A stretch of 64,000 nucleotides of DNA from Hyphococcus sp. (GCA_028284345.1 JANQRY010000003.1:806001-870000); one strand, 5' to 3'; positions 17,351-26,097 are shown, numbered from the stretch's first letter. A program made the numbers and translations. The notes: generated by a model not told the origin, from the sequence alone.

Positions 17351-19015
17351 TCAGCCCGCGGCGAGCGCCGGCGTCAACGCGGGATATTTGAGGTCATTGA
17401 CGTCGATCGGAAGAGACAGGCTGTTGCACGTTTTCACCGCCTCGGCGTCGAGATCGGGCGCCATGACGGCGGCGACGCGCTGTATCGACGACGCGATGGC
17501 GCAGGCGATGATCAGCTCCAGCATCTCGCGCTCCGTCCAGCCTCGCCTGAGATCGTCAACAATGTTCGCCGGCGTGGTTAACGGAACATTCGTCGACATG
17601 CGCGCAAGGCGCAGCGCTGCAATCTCGGCCGGCGAAAACACGCCGTCATATTCCTTTTCCGCGGCATTCGGCTCGCTCGCCTTGTAGGCGTTGGCAAGGC
17701 GAAGCGCGGACTGCGCCTTGTCGGCCGCCAGGAAATGCGCGGTCGCTGCGTGCGATACGGAAAGCGCGGCATGGCCTTTGGCGACGGCGGCCACATGCAT
17801 CATCAGGAATTTGAGTTCGACCGGAACCTGCGTTCCCGACGCTGCATTGTCGAGAATGACCGTACGCAGAATATAGGCGAAACGCGTGCGCACCGCTTTG
17901 GGCCATGTCGCAAGCCAGTTTGGAAAATGCCCGAGGGCCTTGCGGCCGAAGCTTTCGAGATCGCCGATCGCCGCGTCAAATTCCGCGCCCAGGTCCTCAA
18001 GGGTCAGATCGGTTTTGGGAAAGTCGTGGGAGAGATCGTCAGGGTTTTGCGCCGTTCGGGCGTGCCGTCCGACGGTAATGCCAAGCTCTGTCAGCGCCGT
18101 GTCGGCCAGCCCGCCCTCGATCTCCACATTGATGAGGTCGTTCAACACATTGAAGAAGCCCATGGCCGCAACCATCATCGCCGCGCCGTCGATAGCGGCC
18201 TCGCCGTCTCTCGGCGCATCTTTCGCGGAAGCGGCGTTGTCGCGGACATCGCGGCGCATCTCTTCCGTCACGGTGTTCAGCGTCGCATGACGGCCCAGTC
18301 GCACCATCGCCGTTTCAAAGGCGCCGAAATGGTCGTTGACGGCCTCGCCCGTCTTTTGCAGGTCGTACAAGCTCTTCATCGCTTGCACCTGACGATCGCC
18401 GCCGTTCACGGCGGAATGAATCGTACACATGGCGCAGCCATGCACCCTTGCGGTTTCGTGCGCGACCGCCGTGGCGACGCCCGGGCCGATCGTGACGGCG
18501 ACAGCAGGGAACGATGAAATCACCTGGCACAGCGGGAGCGTCCGATAGGCCTCGGGCCATACGGCGACATATCGCCAGGCAATCGGCAGAAAGCCGAACA
18601 TCTGCCGATAAAAACTCAGTATAAAGAGATTCTTCTCGTCATATTCGCGAGTCGGATCGTGCTTGGGTAAAATCTCATGCAGTGACAAATCTTCAAGCGC
18701 CTGGCTTGTCAAAGACGCGTCAAAGCCGTCCATATCCAGGGACCGGCCGCGCTCGGCCGCAATAATCCGGTTGAGGACGCCCGCATCGCGCAATTTCTCA
18801 AGCTCGACCGCGCCGGCGATGTGGGTCGCGCCGATAAAAATCTGCGGTGCCGCGTGGCTGCCGCTGACAAACGCCGAAACGCCGGCTGCATGACGATCAA
18901 CGCTCACATCGACCTCGCGGATCGTAACATCCGCGGCGGCGAGGATCTCTTTCGCTTTTTCACAGAATGAACAATTCGGCTTTGTAAAGACGGTCGCGAC
19001 TGGCTTTTCGGACAT
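17351..19015 (-). CDS. Glutaredoxin fused to two AhpD/carboxymuconolactone-decarboxylase-like domains
   Basis: A 554-residue three-part protein. Residues 1-85 are a glutaredoxin with C15-S-F-C18, the cis-proline APQIFIG and HIAGAVELEKL. Residues about 110-320 form an AhpD/CMD-like helical domain with H-G-C194-A-M-C197-T-I-H200, the redox CxxC-xx-H of AhpD. Residues about 340-550 repeat the fold, but the aligned positions read A416...S419...H422, so the cysteines are lost. AhpD-type CxxC proteins reduce peroxides or partner thiols. The fusion suggests glutathione-linked thiol-disulfide exchange feeding the first AhpD site. It is translated 31 bp behind the decarboxylase and ahead of a flavin monooxygenase, so it may protect that enzyme from peroxide or act on a quinone intermediate. 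I know of no characterised protein with this layout. Confidence 0.85.
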   Translation of the reverse strand: MSEKPVATVFTKPNCSFCEKAKEILAAADVTIREVDVSVDRHAAGVSAFVSGSHAAPQIFIGATHIAGAVELEKLRDAGVLNRIIAAERGRSLDMDGFDASLTSQALEDLSLHEILPKHDPTREYDEKNLFILSFYRQMFGFLPIAWRYVAVWPEAYRTLPLCQVISSFPAVAVTIGPGVATAVAHETARVHGCAMCTIHSAVNGGDRQVQAMKSLYDLQKTGEAVNDHFGAFETAMVRLGRHATLNTVTEEMRRDVRDNAASAKDAPRDGEAAIDGAAMMVAAMGFFNVLNDLINVEIEGGLADTALTELGITVGRHARTAQNPDDLSHDFPKTDLTLEDLGAEFDAAIGDLESFGRKALGHFPNWLATWPKAVRTRFAYILRTVILDNAASGTQVPVELKFLMMHVAAVAKGHAALSVSHAATAHFLAADKAQSALRLANAYKASEPNAAEKEYDGVFSPAEIAALRLARMSTNVPLTTPANIVDDLRRGWTEREMLELIIACAIASSIQRVAAVMAPDLDAEAVKTCNSLSLPIDVNDLKYPALTPALAAG

Positions 19016-19046
19016 GTATTTTCCTGCTTCTTTTTTGAAACGGCTG

Positions 19047-20198
19047 TTATGAGAGCCGCAACAAGCTTTCAGCGTTCCGGAACGCGATCGCTTCTTTTTC
19101 CGCCTCGGGGATCGGCAAATTCTCCAGCCACTTCCGCGCGCCGCTCATGGTGAGGTACGGATAGTCGATCGAGAACACGATGCGCTCGACGCCAATCACT
19201 TCGCGAATGAAGAGGAAATGCGGCATGTCGAGCATGCCGCTTGGATGAACCCAAACCTGCTCGCGATAGGTTTGCGCGATTGTTCGCGACAGGCCCGTCG
19301 CTTCGGGCGGCATCGTATCTTCCATGCGCTGCAAATAGAACGGCACCATCTCGCCCCAGTGGCCAGAAATGATCTTAAGGTCCGGATTGCGGTCGAGGAC
19401 GCCGGATAGGATCAGGCGGATGACCTGGATGCCGGCTTCGTGGTGCCAGCCCCAGCCGAACAGCGACAGCCGCGCCGTCACCTCCGGATTGAACCCGCCG
19501 TAATAGGGCCGCCGCACCGCCTCAAGCGGCGGACCGGGATGGATGAACAGGGGCGCGCCAAGTTCCGCCAGTTTGGCGAGGACCGGTTCAAAGCGCGCGT
19601 CGTCGATGAACTGGTCCAATGTCGGCCGTCCGGACAGCATCGTCGCCGGCAGTTTGAGATCCCGGACGCAACGCTCAGCCTCGCGCACCGCCGCATCGGG
19701 GTCCTGCCAGGGCAAGGTGAAGAACGCGGAAAAACGATCCGGATGCTGAGCAATGGCGGCGGCCAGCCGGTCGTTGGCGGCGCGCGTAAGATCGAGCGCA
19801 TCGCCTTGCGCGGCGAGTTGCGGCTGATTGGTGATAGACACCACCTGAACGTCAATGCCGGCGTCGTCCATCACCGGTATGCGATGGGACAGCGGCGCGG
19901 CCGCCGTCTTCATTGACTCCGGGATGAAGGTCAGTCGAGGACGGTCCGCCGGCAATTGACTGGGATCGTCCCGGTATCGCTCCCCGATGCCCTCAAAAAA
20001 ATAGGGAATCTCGGCCGCGAGGGTTTCTTGAATGGCGGACGCGACGATGGGATCGTGAATGTGTTCTTCGAAGCAGACGATGCGCATCCGCGATCCTTCC
20101 GCGTCGGCGCCGACAGTTTGCGACGCCGTCGCGCGCGCGGCCAAGGGCAGGCCGAGGATCGCCGCCCCGGCCGACAATGCTTCTCTGCGGGTTTTCAC
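19047..20198 (-). CDS. Amidohydrolase-superfamily decarboxylase (LigW / gamma-resorcylate decarboxylase type)
   Basis: A 383-residue metal enzyme of the ACMSD/amidohydrolase_2 group. Metal ligands are visible: FEEHIHDP (E44-E45-H46, with H48), FIHPGPP (H220), SGHWGE (H280) and FSIDYPY (D345). The EEH opening and SIDYP ending match the non-oxidative decarboxylases of gamma-resorcylate, 2,3-dihydroxybenzoate and 5-carboxyvanillate, so removal of a ring carboxyl is the best guess. The chosen GTG start at 20198 has GGGAGG upstream and adds a Tat-like leader (TRREALSAGAAILGLPLAA). An internal ATG at 20087 with GGAAGGA would give a cytoplasmic enzyme of normal length. First gene of a unit with the Grx-AhpD fusion and a flavin monooxygenase. 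Confidence 0.85.
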   Translation of the reverse strand: MKTRREALSAGAAILGLPLAARATASQTVGADAEGSRMRIVCFEEHIHDPIVASAIQETLAAEIPYFFEGIGERYRDDPSQLPADRPRLTFIPESMKTAAAPLSHRIPVMDDAGIDVQVVSITNQPQLAAQGDALDLTRAANDRLAAAIAQHPDRFSAFFTLPWQDPDAAVREAERCVRDLKLPATMLSGRPTLDQFIDDARFEPVLAKLAELGAPLFIHPGPPLEAVRRPYYGGFNPEVTARLSLFGWGWHHEAGIQVIRLILSGVLDRNPDLKIISGHWGEMVPFYLQRMEDTMPPEATGLSRTIAQTYREQVWVHPSGMLDMPHFLFIREVIGVERIVFSIDYPYLTMSGARKWLENLPIPEAEKEAIAFRNAESLLRLS

Positions 20199-20383
20199 CA
20201 AACCGCCTCCCTGAAAAAGGCGCAATGCGCTTACTCCGCGCAACCGTCGCCGATGCTCATCCTGTACGCTTTGTCTCGATTGACTATCGCGCAGCCCCTG
20301 AACGCCGGTCAAGCAAGCCAACCGTTGTCGCCGGCGGCGCTAGCGCGCTGCAAACGCCGTCGCCGAAAAAATTACGCCTCAAT

Positions 20384-20402
20384 AATAGACATATTGTCTA
20401 TT
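20384..20402. promoter_or_regulatory. Inverted repeat upstream of the decarboxylase unit
   Basis: AATAGACA-TAT-TGTCTATT, two perfect 8-bp arms in an AT-rich tract otherwise surrounded by GC-rich DNA, 186 bp before the decarboxylase GTG. It is a strong candidate operator for that unit. It shares only GACA/TGTC halves with the TetR-type site at 14589, so a different regulator is likely. Confidence 0.55.
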
Positions 20403-20464
20403 TTTAAAACCCCTGTTGGGCGACCATTTGAGGATCGACCCGGCGGCGCGGGGGCGCGCGGGGA

Positions 20465-21397
20465 TCAGGGCTGATATTCGCCGGCGGATCCGTCGACGGC
20501 GAGACGCTGACGCAGCATTTCGAGGAGCGCACGGCCGGCGACGCGCAGAGCGCTGTCCCGCCGGTGCGCCGCATAGATGGGCAAGCCGTCCGCCGGCGCC
20601 GGGTCGTCCTCGATCGGCAGCGGGACCAGCGCGCCTTCGGCGATAGGCTTGGCGACGAGATGGGCGGGCATGCGGCACCATCCGAAACCGGCGAGGAGAA
20701 AGTCGAGCCGCCGCCCGATATCGACGAAGCGCCACAGCCGCGCGCTTACGAGGCCGTAGGCGGCGTCGCCTGGATCCACCGGGTCGGAAAGCACCAGTTG
20801 CACATGGGGTTCGAGATCGTCCCGCGTCGCCGGGCGTCCGAGCGCGGCCAGCGGATGGCCGGGCGCAACCACCGGCTGCATGGCGATGCGCAGCAACGGA
20901 TAGGCGATGATGTCGTCGGGAACGCTGGGCAGCAAAGGGCCGATGGCGAGCGCGGCGGACCCGTCGCGCAACCGTCGCAGCGATCCGCCCAAGCCTTCCG
21001 TAGAGAAACTAACCGGCAGATTGGGATAGATCTCGCTTAACGACCGCAGGGCGTCGATCAGCGGCGCGGCCGGCGCCAGCGGATCAATGGCCAGCGCCAA
21101 TTCCGGCTCCAGCCCTTCGCGCATGCCGGCGGCGAGGGCCTCGAAGCGCCCGGCGCCGGCCATCACCAGCCGCGCCTGGTCGACCAGCACGCGGCCGATC
21201 TCGGTAAGCTGCGGGCGATGGCCGCTGCGATCGAACAGGGCGACGCCTTGCGACGCCTCCAGCGTCGCGATCGTCTGGCTGATTCCTGACTGCGCCCGAC
21301 CGAGCCGTCGCCCGGCGGCGGAGAAGCTGCCCGCATCGGCGATCGCCGCCAAGACGCGCAACTGGTCGAGGGTCAGTCTGCCGATCATATCCATCAC
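20465..21397 (-). CDS. LysR-family transcriptional regulator
   Basis: A 310-residue LysR-type regulator: N-terminal winged helix (LTLDQLRVLAAIADAGSFSAAGRRLGRAQSGISQTIATLEA, split by about residue 60) and a periplasmic-binding-like effector domain. The listed start is a GTG; the ATGs at 21394 and 21388 sit in frame behind CAGGAAAGG and the last gives the most typical family N-terminus (MIGRLTLDQ). It diverges from the DODA dioxygenase/azoreductase pair across a 68-bp gap that holds an inverted repeat, a gene order seen often in Proteobacteria, so these two are its probable targets. Confidence 0.92.
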   Translation of the reverse strand: MMDMIGRLTLDQLRVLAAIADAGSFSAAGRRLGRAQSGISQTIATLEASQGVALFDRSGHRPQLTEIGRVLVDQARLVMAGAGRFEALAAGMREGLEPELALAIDPLAPAAPLIDALRSLSEIYPNLPVSFSTEGLGGSLRRLRDGSAALAIGPLLPSVPDDIIAYPLLRIAMQPVVAPGHPLAALGRPATRDDLEPHVQLVLSDPVDPGDAAYGLVSARLWRFVDIGRRLDFLLAGFGWCRMPAHLVAKPIAEGALVPLPIEDDPAPADGLPIYAAHRRDSALRVAGRALLEMLRQRLAVDGSAGEYQP

Positions 21398-21403
21398 CTT
21401 TCC

Positions 21404-21429
21404 TGATGGAAATAATCACATTTTCATCA
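21404..21429. promoter_or_regulatory. Likely LysR operator
   Basis: TGATGGAAA and TTTTCATCA form a 9-bp inverted repeat with one mismatch around an 8-bp spacer. It lies in the short gap between the divergent LysR and DODA genes, overlapping where both promoters must be, as expected for a LysR recognition site. Confidence 0.6.
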
Positions 21430-21465
21430 CTTCTACAAAAGAAGATTTGCCCATAAATCTGCCAG

Positions 21466-22257
21466 ATGCGACCGACCTATTTCATCAATCACGGCGGGGG
21501 CCCGTGCTTTTTCCTTGAGCCGGGACCGATGCGGGACCAGTGGCGCGGGCTGGAAACCTATCTGCTCGACTTCGCCGCGGCGCTCGACGAACCGCCCCGG
21601 GCGATCCTCATCGTTTCCGCCCATTGGCAGGAAACGCGCCCGACCGTGAATGTCGGGACCACGCCGCCGCTGCTCTATGATTATGGCGGTTTTCCACCGC
21701 ACACCTATCAGCTCACATGGGACGCGCCCGGCGCGCCGGACCTCGCCGCGCGGGTGCGCGACCTCTTGGGCGTGGCCGGCGTCGAAAGCGGCGAGGATGC
21801 GTCGCGCGGTTGGGACCACGGCGTCTTCGTGCCGCTGAAGGTGATGTTTCCGGACGCCGACATTCCGACTGTTCAATTGTCGCTGCAGCGCGGGCTCGAT
21901 CCGGAAACCCATCTCGCCCTCGGCCGCGCGTTGCGCCCCTTGCGCGAGGAAGGCGTCATGATCCTCGGCAGCGGCCAGACCTATCACAACATGCGCGGCT
22001 TCTCGCACGGGCCGGGCGTCGATCACGCGGCGGAGGCGTTCGACGCCTGGCTGCGCGAGGCGATGACCGACGGCGAGACCCGCGATCAATCCCTCATCGC
22101 GTGGGAGCGCGCGCCGGGCGCCCGAGAGGCGCAGCCCTATGAGGACCATTTGCTGCCGCTGATGGTGGTCGCGGGCGCGGCCGCCGGCGAGGCGGGCGAG
22201 ACCCATTTCCACGATCACGCATTCGGCAAGCCGATCTCCGGCTTCCGCTTCGGATAA
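21466..22257 (+). CDS. DODA-type (LigB-superfamily) extradiol dioxygenase, YgiD-like
   Basis: A 263-residue class III dioxygenase family protein. Candidate metal and acid-base histidines lie in YFINHGGGP (H9), VSAHWQE (H53), [12 protein letters not shown] (H118) and GQTYHNM (H174). The family includes DOPA 4,5-dioxygenase and YgiD; many members near LysR and azoreductase genes have unknown substrates, and some may act on catechols, quinones or as aromatic-ring detoxifying enzymes. It is 28 bp ahead of the azoreductase gene and surely co-transcribed. Little ribosome-site match is seen before its ATG. Confidence 0.88.
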   Translation: MRPTYFINHGGGPCFFLEPGPMRDQWRGLETYLLDFAAALDEPPRAILIVSAHWQETRPTVNVGTTPPLLYDYGGFPPHTYQLTWDAPGAPDLAARVRDLLGVAGVESGEDASRGWDHGVFVPLKVMFPDADIPTVQLSLQRGLDPETHLALGRALRPLREEGVMILGSGQTYHNMRGFSHGPGVDHAAEAFDAWLREAMTDGETRDQSLIAWERAPGAREAQPYEDHLLPLMVVAGAAAGEAGETHFHDHAFGKPISGFRFG

Positions 22258-22285
22258 CGCTCATCACATCAAGGAGACTATAGAC

Positions 22286-22903
22286 ATGACGAAACTGCTT
22301 GTCGTTGAAACCAGCACGCGCGGCGACGGATCGATTTCCCGCAACATGACCCGCCACTTCCTGAAGGCGTGGCGCGCCGCGCACCCGGACGGCGAGGTGA
22401 TCAGCCGCGACCTTGTGAAAACAAACCTCGAATTCGTGACCGCGTCCTGGCTGCAAGCCTATTTCACGCCGCCCGACCACCACACGCCGGAAATGAAGGC
22501 GTCTCTGCGCCTGTCCGATCAACTGGTTCAGGAAATTCTCGACGCCGATCACGTGGTCATCGCCACCCCGGTCTACAATTATAATGTCCCCTCTTCGCTG
22601 AAGGCGTGGGTCGACCATATCGTCCGCAAGGGACTGACCCTCGGCAATGACGGCTCCGGGCTTGTCACGAACACCAAAGCGACGGTCCTGTTCGCATCGG
22701 GCGGCGTCTATACGGAAGGATCGCCGATCCGCGATCGCGACATCGCAACGCAATATCTTCGTCTCATCCTCAACGTCATCGGCATTTCCGACGTGACGGT
22801 TATCGCCGGCGGCGGCGCCAAGGCGGTCGATCTGGGCGAAACGACGATGGACGCGTTCATCGAAAAGCTCGCGCCCCAACTTGAGCGCGCAGCGGCCGAA
22901 TAA
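22286..22903 (+). CDS. azoR: FMN-dependent NADH:quinone oxidoreductase / azoreductase
   Basis: A 205-residue flavodoxin-like protein of the AzoR family: phosphate-binding [12 protein letters not shown] loop near the N-terminus, the [20 protein letters not shown] flavin-contact region (about 95-115) and [12 protein letters not shown] (about 143-155). AzoR enzymes reduce quinones and azo bonds by two-electron transfer using NADH and protect cells from quinone and thiol stress. SD AAGGAGAC lies just upstream. Paired with the DODA dioxygenase under the divergent LysR, which suggests an inducible quinone or catechol defence module beside the catabolic genes. Confidence 0.92.
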   Translation: MTKLLVVETSTRGDGSISRNMTRHFLKAWRAAHPDGEVISRDLVKTNLEFVTASWLQAYFTPPDHHTPEMKASLRLSDQLVQEILDADHVVIATPVYNYNVPSSLKAWVDHIVRKGLTLGNDGSGLVTNTKATVLFASGGVYTEGSPIRDRDIATQYLRLILNVIGISDVTVIAGGGAKAVDLGETTMDAFIEKLAPQLERAAAE

Positions 22904-23028
22904 GCCGCGCACCCTCCTCTCCCGCCGGACGCGCGCGCACGGAACGATTGATGCGCGCCGCTTCCGGCGTTGGGGTTTTTAATATTCCGTAGAAAGACTT
23001 TTTGACGCCCTCGTTCTCGGAGGATGTC

Positions 23029-23069
23029 ATTACCGGCCTTGTCCCGGTAATCCAGAAAAGTATGAAAAG
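23029..23069 (+). repeat. ATTACCGG intergenic repeat, copy 1
   Basis: A stem ATTACCGG/CCGGTAAT with a 7-nt loop followed by CCAGAAAAGTATGAAA. The same stem ends and the same tail with one change recur at 39225-39275, and an inverted relative lies at 23251-23280, so this is a dispersed element. Confidence 0.7.
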
Positions 23070-23181
23070 TCGTTCCAGAGCGTGTTTACGAACACTCAAA
23101 GCGCTCGACGTCATCCCGGGCGCATTGCAGCACGCCAGTGATGCAATGCAGACCCGGGATCGTGCGCCATAGATCCCGGAT

Positions 23182-23223
23182 CAGCAAAGCAGCATTTCAT
23201 GCTGCATTGCATCCGGGATGACG
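23182..23223 (-). repeat. 42-bp dispersed repeat, copy 2 (inverted)
   Basis: Exact reverse complement of the 42 bp at 3258-3299. The two copies are 20 kb apart, both in gaps behind or between catabolic genes. Confidence 0.85.
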
Positions 23224-23250
23224 TCGATCAAATATTTCGTGAATCAACTC

Positions 23251-23280
23251 TGGATTACCGGGACAAGCCCGGCAATGACA
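23251..23280 (-). repeat. ATTACCGG intergenic repeat, inverted relative
   Basis: Reads on the minus strand as GTCATTGCCGGG-CTTGT-CCCGGTAATCC, with the same ends as the elements at 23029 and 39225 but in opposite orientation, suggesting paired insertion of REP-like units. Confidence 0.65.
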
Positions 23281-23322
23281 GTCAACGGCTTTTCGGCGCG
23301 GTCATTCGTTCACCACGCCCCA

Positions 23323-24519
23323 TCAGATCACCGCCGTATTCGGCTCCAGTCCAAAGCTGAGCCGCCCAAGAAGCTCCAGCGTCGTGTCGAGCGCGAGGGC
23401 GCCGTGCATGTTGTCGGCGTGAATGTCGCGGGCGATCCGCTGCAGCGGGTTGGATTCATGGATCGAGCTGGCGCCGGCGACCAGATACACCGTTTCAACC
23501 GCCTCAAGGCACAGTCGCGCGATATAGCTTGCATTGGCGCGACGTTGTCCGCGTTCCAGAAGGGACGGCTGGACTAAAGCCTCGTCCATCATTTTGGCGA
23601 GATCGCGCTCGGCGAGCGCAGTCGCAGCCTCAAGCTTCACCATGGCTTCGCCGAGACGATACTGGGCGATCGCCGCTTCGCTTTGTTTCTCATAGAAGGT
23701 GTAGGAGATGCCCTTTTTCGGCGCGCGCTCGCGGAACTGCTCAATGGCGGCGCGGGCGAAACCGAGCGCCGGGCCGATAAGCTGATAAGAAAAGAGGGTC
23801 ACGAAGTCGAGTTGATAAAGGGGGTCCTTGGCGTCGCGATCCTCAATGTCCATGAGATTGAGCATCATGTCGCCCGGCACGAAAAGGTCCTTACAGGTGA
23901 CGCTGTTGCTGCCCGATCCGGCGAGCGCCATCGTATGCCAGTCGTCCTTGATCGTCAGTTCCTCCTGCGGCACCACAAAGAGCCGCGGTTCCGGCTCGCC
24001 GCCGTCGGGGCCCGGCACCACAGCGCCCAGCATGACCCATTTCGCGTGATGACAGCCTGAGCAGAACGGCCAGAAGCCCGACAGCATGTAACCGCCGTCG
24101 ACCGGCTTCGCCTCGCTTTTGCCGCCGCCGCCGCCGATCACGCCGACGATCCGGATGTCTCCGTCCGCATACAGTTTTTCCTGAACGCTTTCCGGAAACT
24201 GGGCGGCCATCCACGAGTTGGTGCTCATGATCATGGTCACCCAGGCCGCGGCGCCGTCATTGCGCGCGACTTCAGCATAGATGCGCACGGCCTCCAGGGG
24301 CGTCAGTCCGTATCCCCCGTATTTGACGGGCGCGTAAAGCTTGTAGAGACCGGCGTCGCGCAGCGCGTCGGAAGACGCCGGCGCGAGGTGCCGCAGCTTC
24401 TCCGACTCCAGCGCCCGTTCGGACAACAGGGGCGCCAGGTCGCGGGCGCGCTGCAGCAACTCTTCACCCGAGGCGCTCAGTTGAGCGTCGTCGTATATTT
24501 CTTTGACAGCGTTCGCCAT
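23323..24519 (-). CDS. Group D flavin-dependent monooxygenase (HsaA/C2 type), second copy
   Basis: A 398-residue acyl-CoA-dehydrogenase-fold protein with the three-domain layout: N-terminal helices (LYAPVKYGGYGLTPLEAVRIYAEVARNDGAAAWV split near residue 80), middle beta domain with VDGGYMLSGFWPFCSGCHHA and LAGSGSNSVTCKDLFVP, and C-terminal helices. The GYMLSGFWPFCSGCHHA and GSGSN motifs are those of HsaA and C2-type phenol hydroxylases, which depend on reduced FMN. The start at 24519 has GGAGAG upstream; an ORF start 13 codons earlier lacks it. It follows a paralogue on the same strand after a 318-bp gap and should use the reductase at 10710. Confidence 0.87.
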   Translation of the reverse strand: MANAVKEIYDDAQLSASGEELLQRARDLAPLLSERALESEKLRHLAPASSDALRDAGLYKLYAPVKYGGYGLTPLEAVRIYAEVARNDGAAAWVTMIMSTNSWMAAQFPESVQEKLYADGDIRIVGVIGGGGGKSEAKPVDGGYMLSGFWPFCSGCHHAKWVMLGAVVPGPDGGEPEPRLFVVPQEELTIKDDWHTMALAGSGSNSVTCKDLFVPGDMMLNLMDIEDRDAKDPLYQLDFVTLFSYQLIGPALGFARAAIEQFRERAPKKGISYTFYEKQSEAAIAQYRLGEAMVKLEAATALAERDLAKMMDEALVQPSLLERGQRRANASYIARLCLEAVETVYLVAGASSIHESNPLQRIARDIHADNMHGALALDTTLELLGRLSFGLEPNTAVI

Positions 24520-24837
24520 AAAACTCTCCGGGTTCTGTGATGCGCCGCGATGTTGCAACGCGATCCTCGCGATACTTTATGTCCGACTCTGCTTCCGTTG
24601 AAAGCGCGTCAGCCCTTCACCGAAAATTGTAACGAAGGGCGACGCCATGAGCGGTCGGCATGCCAGCGTAATGTTGCGCGGCAAGCCATTGCGCCGCAAC
24701 GCGATTCCTTGTTGATTTCGAAGGGCGGAACGCCGCCGAGGCCGCGGCCATGGGGCGTCGCCCGCAACCCGTTGCGCCGGCGCCGCGTTAACGAAAACGC
24801 TTGCCGTTCGATAACGCCGCAATCAGATCCGCCATGC
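24520..24837. other. Intergenic region between two monooxygenase genes
   Basis: About 318 bases without a gene; long plus-strand frames here are shadows. A separate promoter for the downstream monooxygenase must lie within it, because a gap this long argues against simple co-transcription with the upstream paralogue. No strong hairpin with T-run was seen. Confidence 0.4.
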
Positions 24838-26097
24838 TCAGACCTGCACGTCGCCCGCAGCTTCAGCGAAGCCGGTTTCGGCGCGGCCGAATTCCTCGTA
24901 GCAGGTCTCGATATTGGTGTGGCGATGCATCGTCGTCACCTGCGTGTCCCGGTACAGCCGCTGGAAGGGGCTGTTCTGGTGTATCGACGACGCGCCGGCC
25001 GCGCGCAGCACAAGCGTCGTGATTTCAGAGGCGGTCTTTGCGACATAGGCGGTTTCAAGCTTGGCGCGGGAGAACTCTTTCTCGTCGGGACCGCGCTGCG
25101 CGCGCGCCCAGGCCTCGACGGCCTCAACGTTGTTGCGCGCGATGAGCTCGGCGGAAAGAAGCTTGCAGTGCAACTCGCCCAACTGGAGGTGCGTCACCGG
25201 CGCTTCGCTCTGCTGCTTGTAGCGGCCGTCCGAGGTGCCGCGAGACGGTATTCTTTCCTTGAACAACTCGACGGCGGCCTTGGCCATGCCAAGCGAGATC
25301 GCGGAGTTGACCGAGGCCGTCAGCGAAATGAAGTGCACGTCGTAAAGCAGGCCCTTCGCCTTTTCCGCGCGGCGACGCTGTTCGGCCAGTTCGCGGACGG
25401 TGAGCACCCTGTGTGCCGGAACGAAGATCTCGTCTTCGACAACCGCCGTATTGCTGCCCGTGCCGCAAAGCCCCATGACGGTCCAGTCGTCGCGAATGAC
25501 AACCTCGCCGTTGGGGACCATGCAAATAATGGGTTCGACGTCGTCGCCGTCGCGGGCGATCGCGCCGAGAAGAAGGAACATGGCGTGGTGCCCGCCGCTG
25601 CAGAACGGCCACTTGCCCTTGAGCATGTAGCCGCCCTCCACCGGCCGCGCTGCGCCCGGCCCGGCCTGGTTGGCCACGCCCGCCGTGCGCGGACCGGCCC
25701 AGTCCGGCGCGAAGAGTTCGTCCTGAAACCGTTGATCGAATTGCTGCATCCATTGTGTCGCCGTCTCGGTGACCCACGCCACCCAGGCGGTCGATCCGCA
25801 GCCCCTCGCAATCTCGGTGACAATGCGATGCTGCTGCGAGGGCGTCAGCGCGTAGCCGCCATATTCTGTCGGCGTCGCCATCTTGAAAACGCCGAAGCCC
25901 GCAAGGTCCGCGATGATCTCTTCAGGCACCCGCCGAAGCGTCTCAACGTCCCGGGCGCTTTTACGAAGATGGGGAACATAGTCGGCGACGCTCTCCAGAA
26001 TGCGCTCGCAAATCGCCTCGTCTCCGGGACGAACGGCGTCGCCGCTTGCCGCCGGTCGATCTCGTCCGATCACGGACTCATCATGCGAAATCGCCAT
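24838..26097 (-). CDS. Group D flavin-dependent monooxygenase (HsaA/C2 type), third copy
   Basis: A 419-residue paralogue of the preceding two. It keeps TEYGGYALTPSQQHRIVTEI near residue 85, VEGGYMLKGKWPFCSGGHHA in the middle domain, LCGTGSNTAVVEDEIFVP and a long C-terminal helical domain with AAGASSIHQNSPFQRLYRD, a stretch shared with the copy at 23323 (GASSIHESNPLQRIARD). This C-terminal HxxxPxQR region is typical of HsaA-like hydroxylases that bind FMNH2. The start has AGGAGA upstream. The two are closer to each other than to the copy at 15966, so they probably act on related substrates or at successive steps. Confidence 0.87.
   Translation of the reverse strand: MAISHDESVIGRDRPAASGDAVRPGDEAICERILESVADYVPHLRKSARDVETLRRVPEEIIADLAGFGVFKMATPTEYGGYALTPSQQHRIVTEIARGCGSTAWVAWVTETATQWMQQFDQRFQDELFAPDWAGPRTAGVANQAGPGAARPVEGGYMLKGKWPFCSGGHHAMFLLLGAIARDGDDVEPIICMVPNGEVVIRDDWTVMGLCGTGSNTAVVEDEIFVPAHRVLTVRELAEQRRRAEKAKGLLYDVHFISLTASVNSAISLGMAKAAVELFKERIPSRGTSDGRYKQQSEAPVTHLQLGELHCKLLSAELIARNNVEAVEAWARAQRGPDEKEFSRAKLETAYVAKTASEITTLVLRAAGASSIHQNSPFQRLYRDTQVTTMHRHTNIETCYEEFGRAETGFAEAAGDVQV

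Larger units (their letters stand above)
22904..23322. other. Repeat-filled gap between convergent genes
   Basis: About 420 bases without a gene. It holds several REP-like inverted stretches: ATTACCGG/CCGGTAAT at 23029-23051, copy 2 of the 42-bp repeat at 23182-23223 with related CATCCCGGG sequence in front of it, and a reversed TGGATTACCGGG element at 23251-23280. The azoreductase and monooxygenase genes converge here, so the stems may also stop transcription. Confidence 0.6.
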
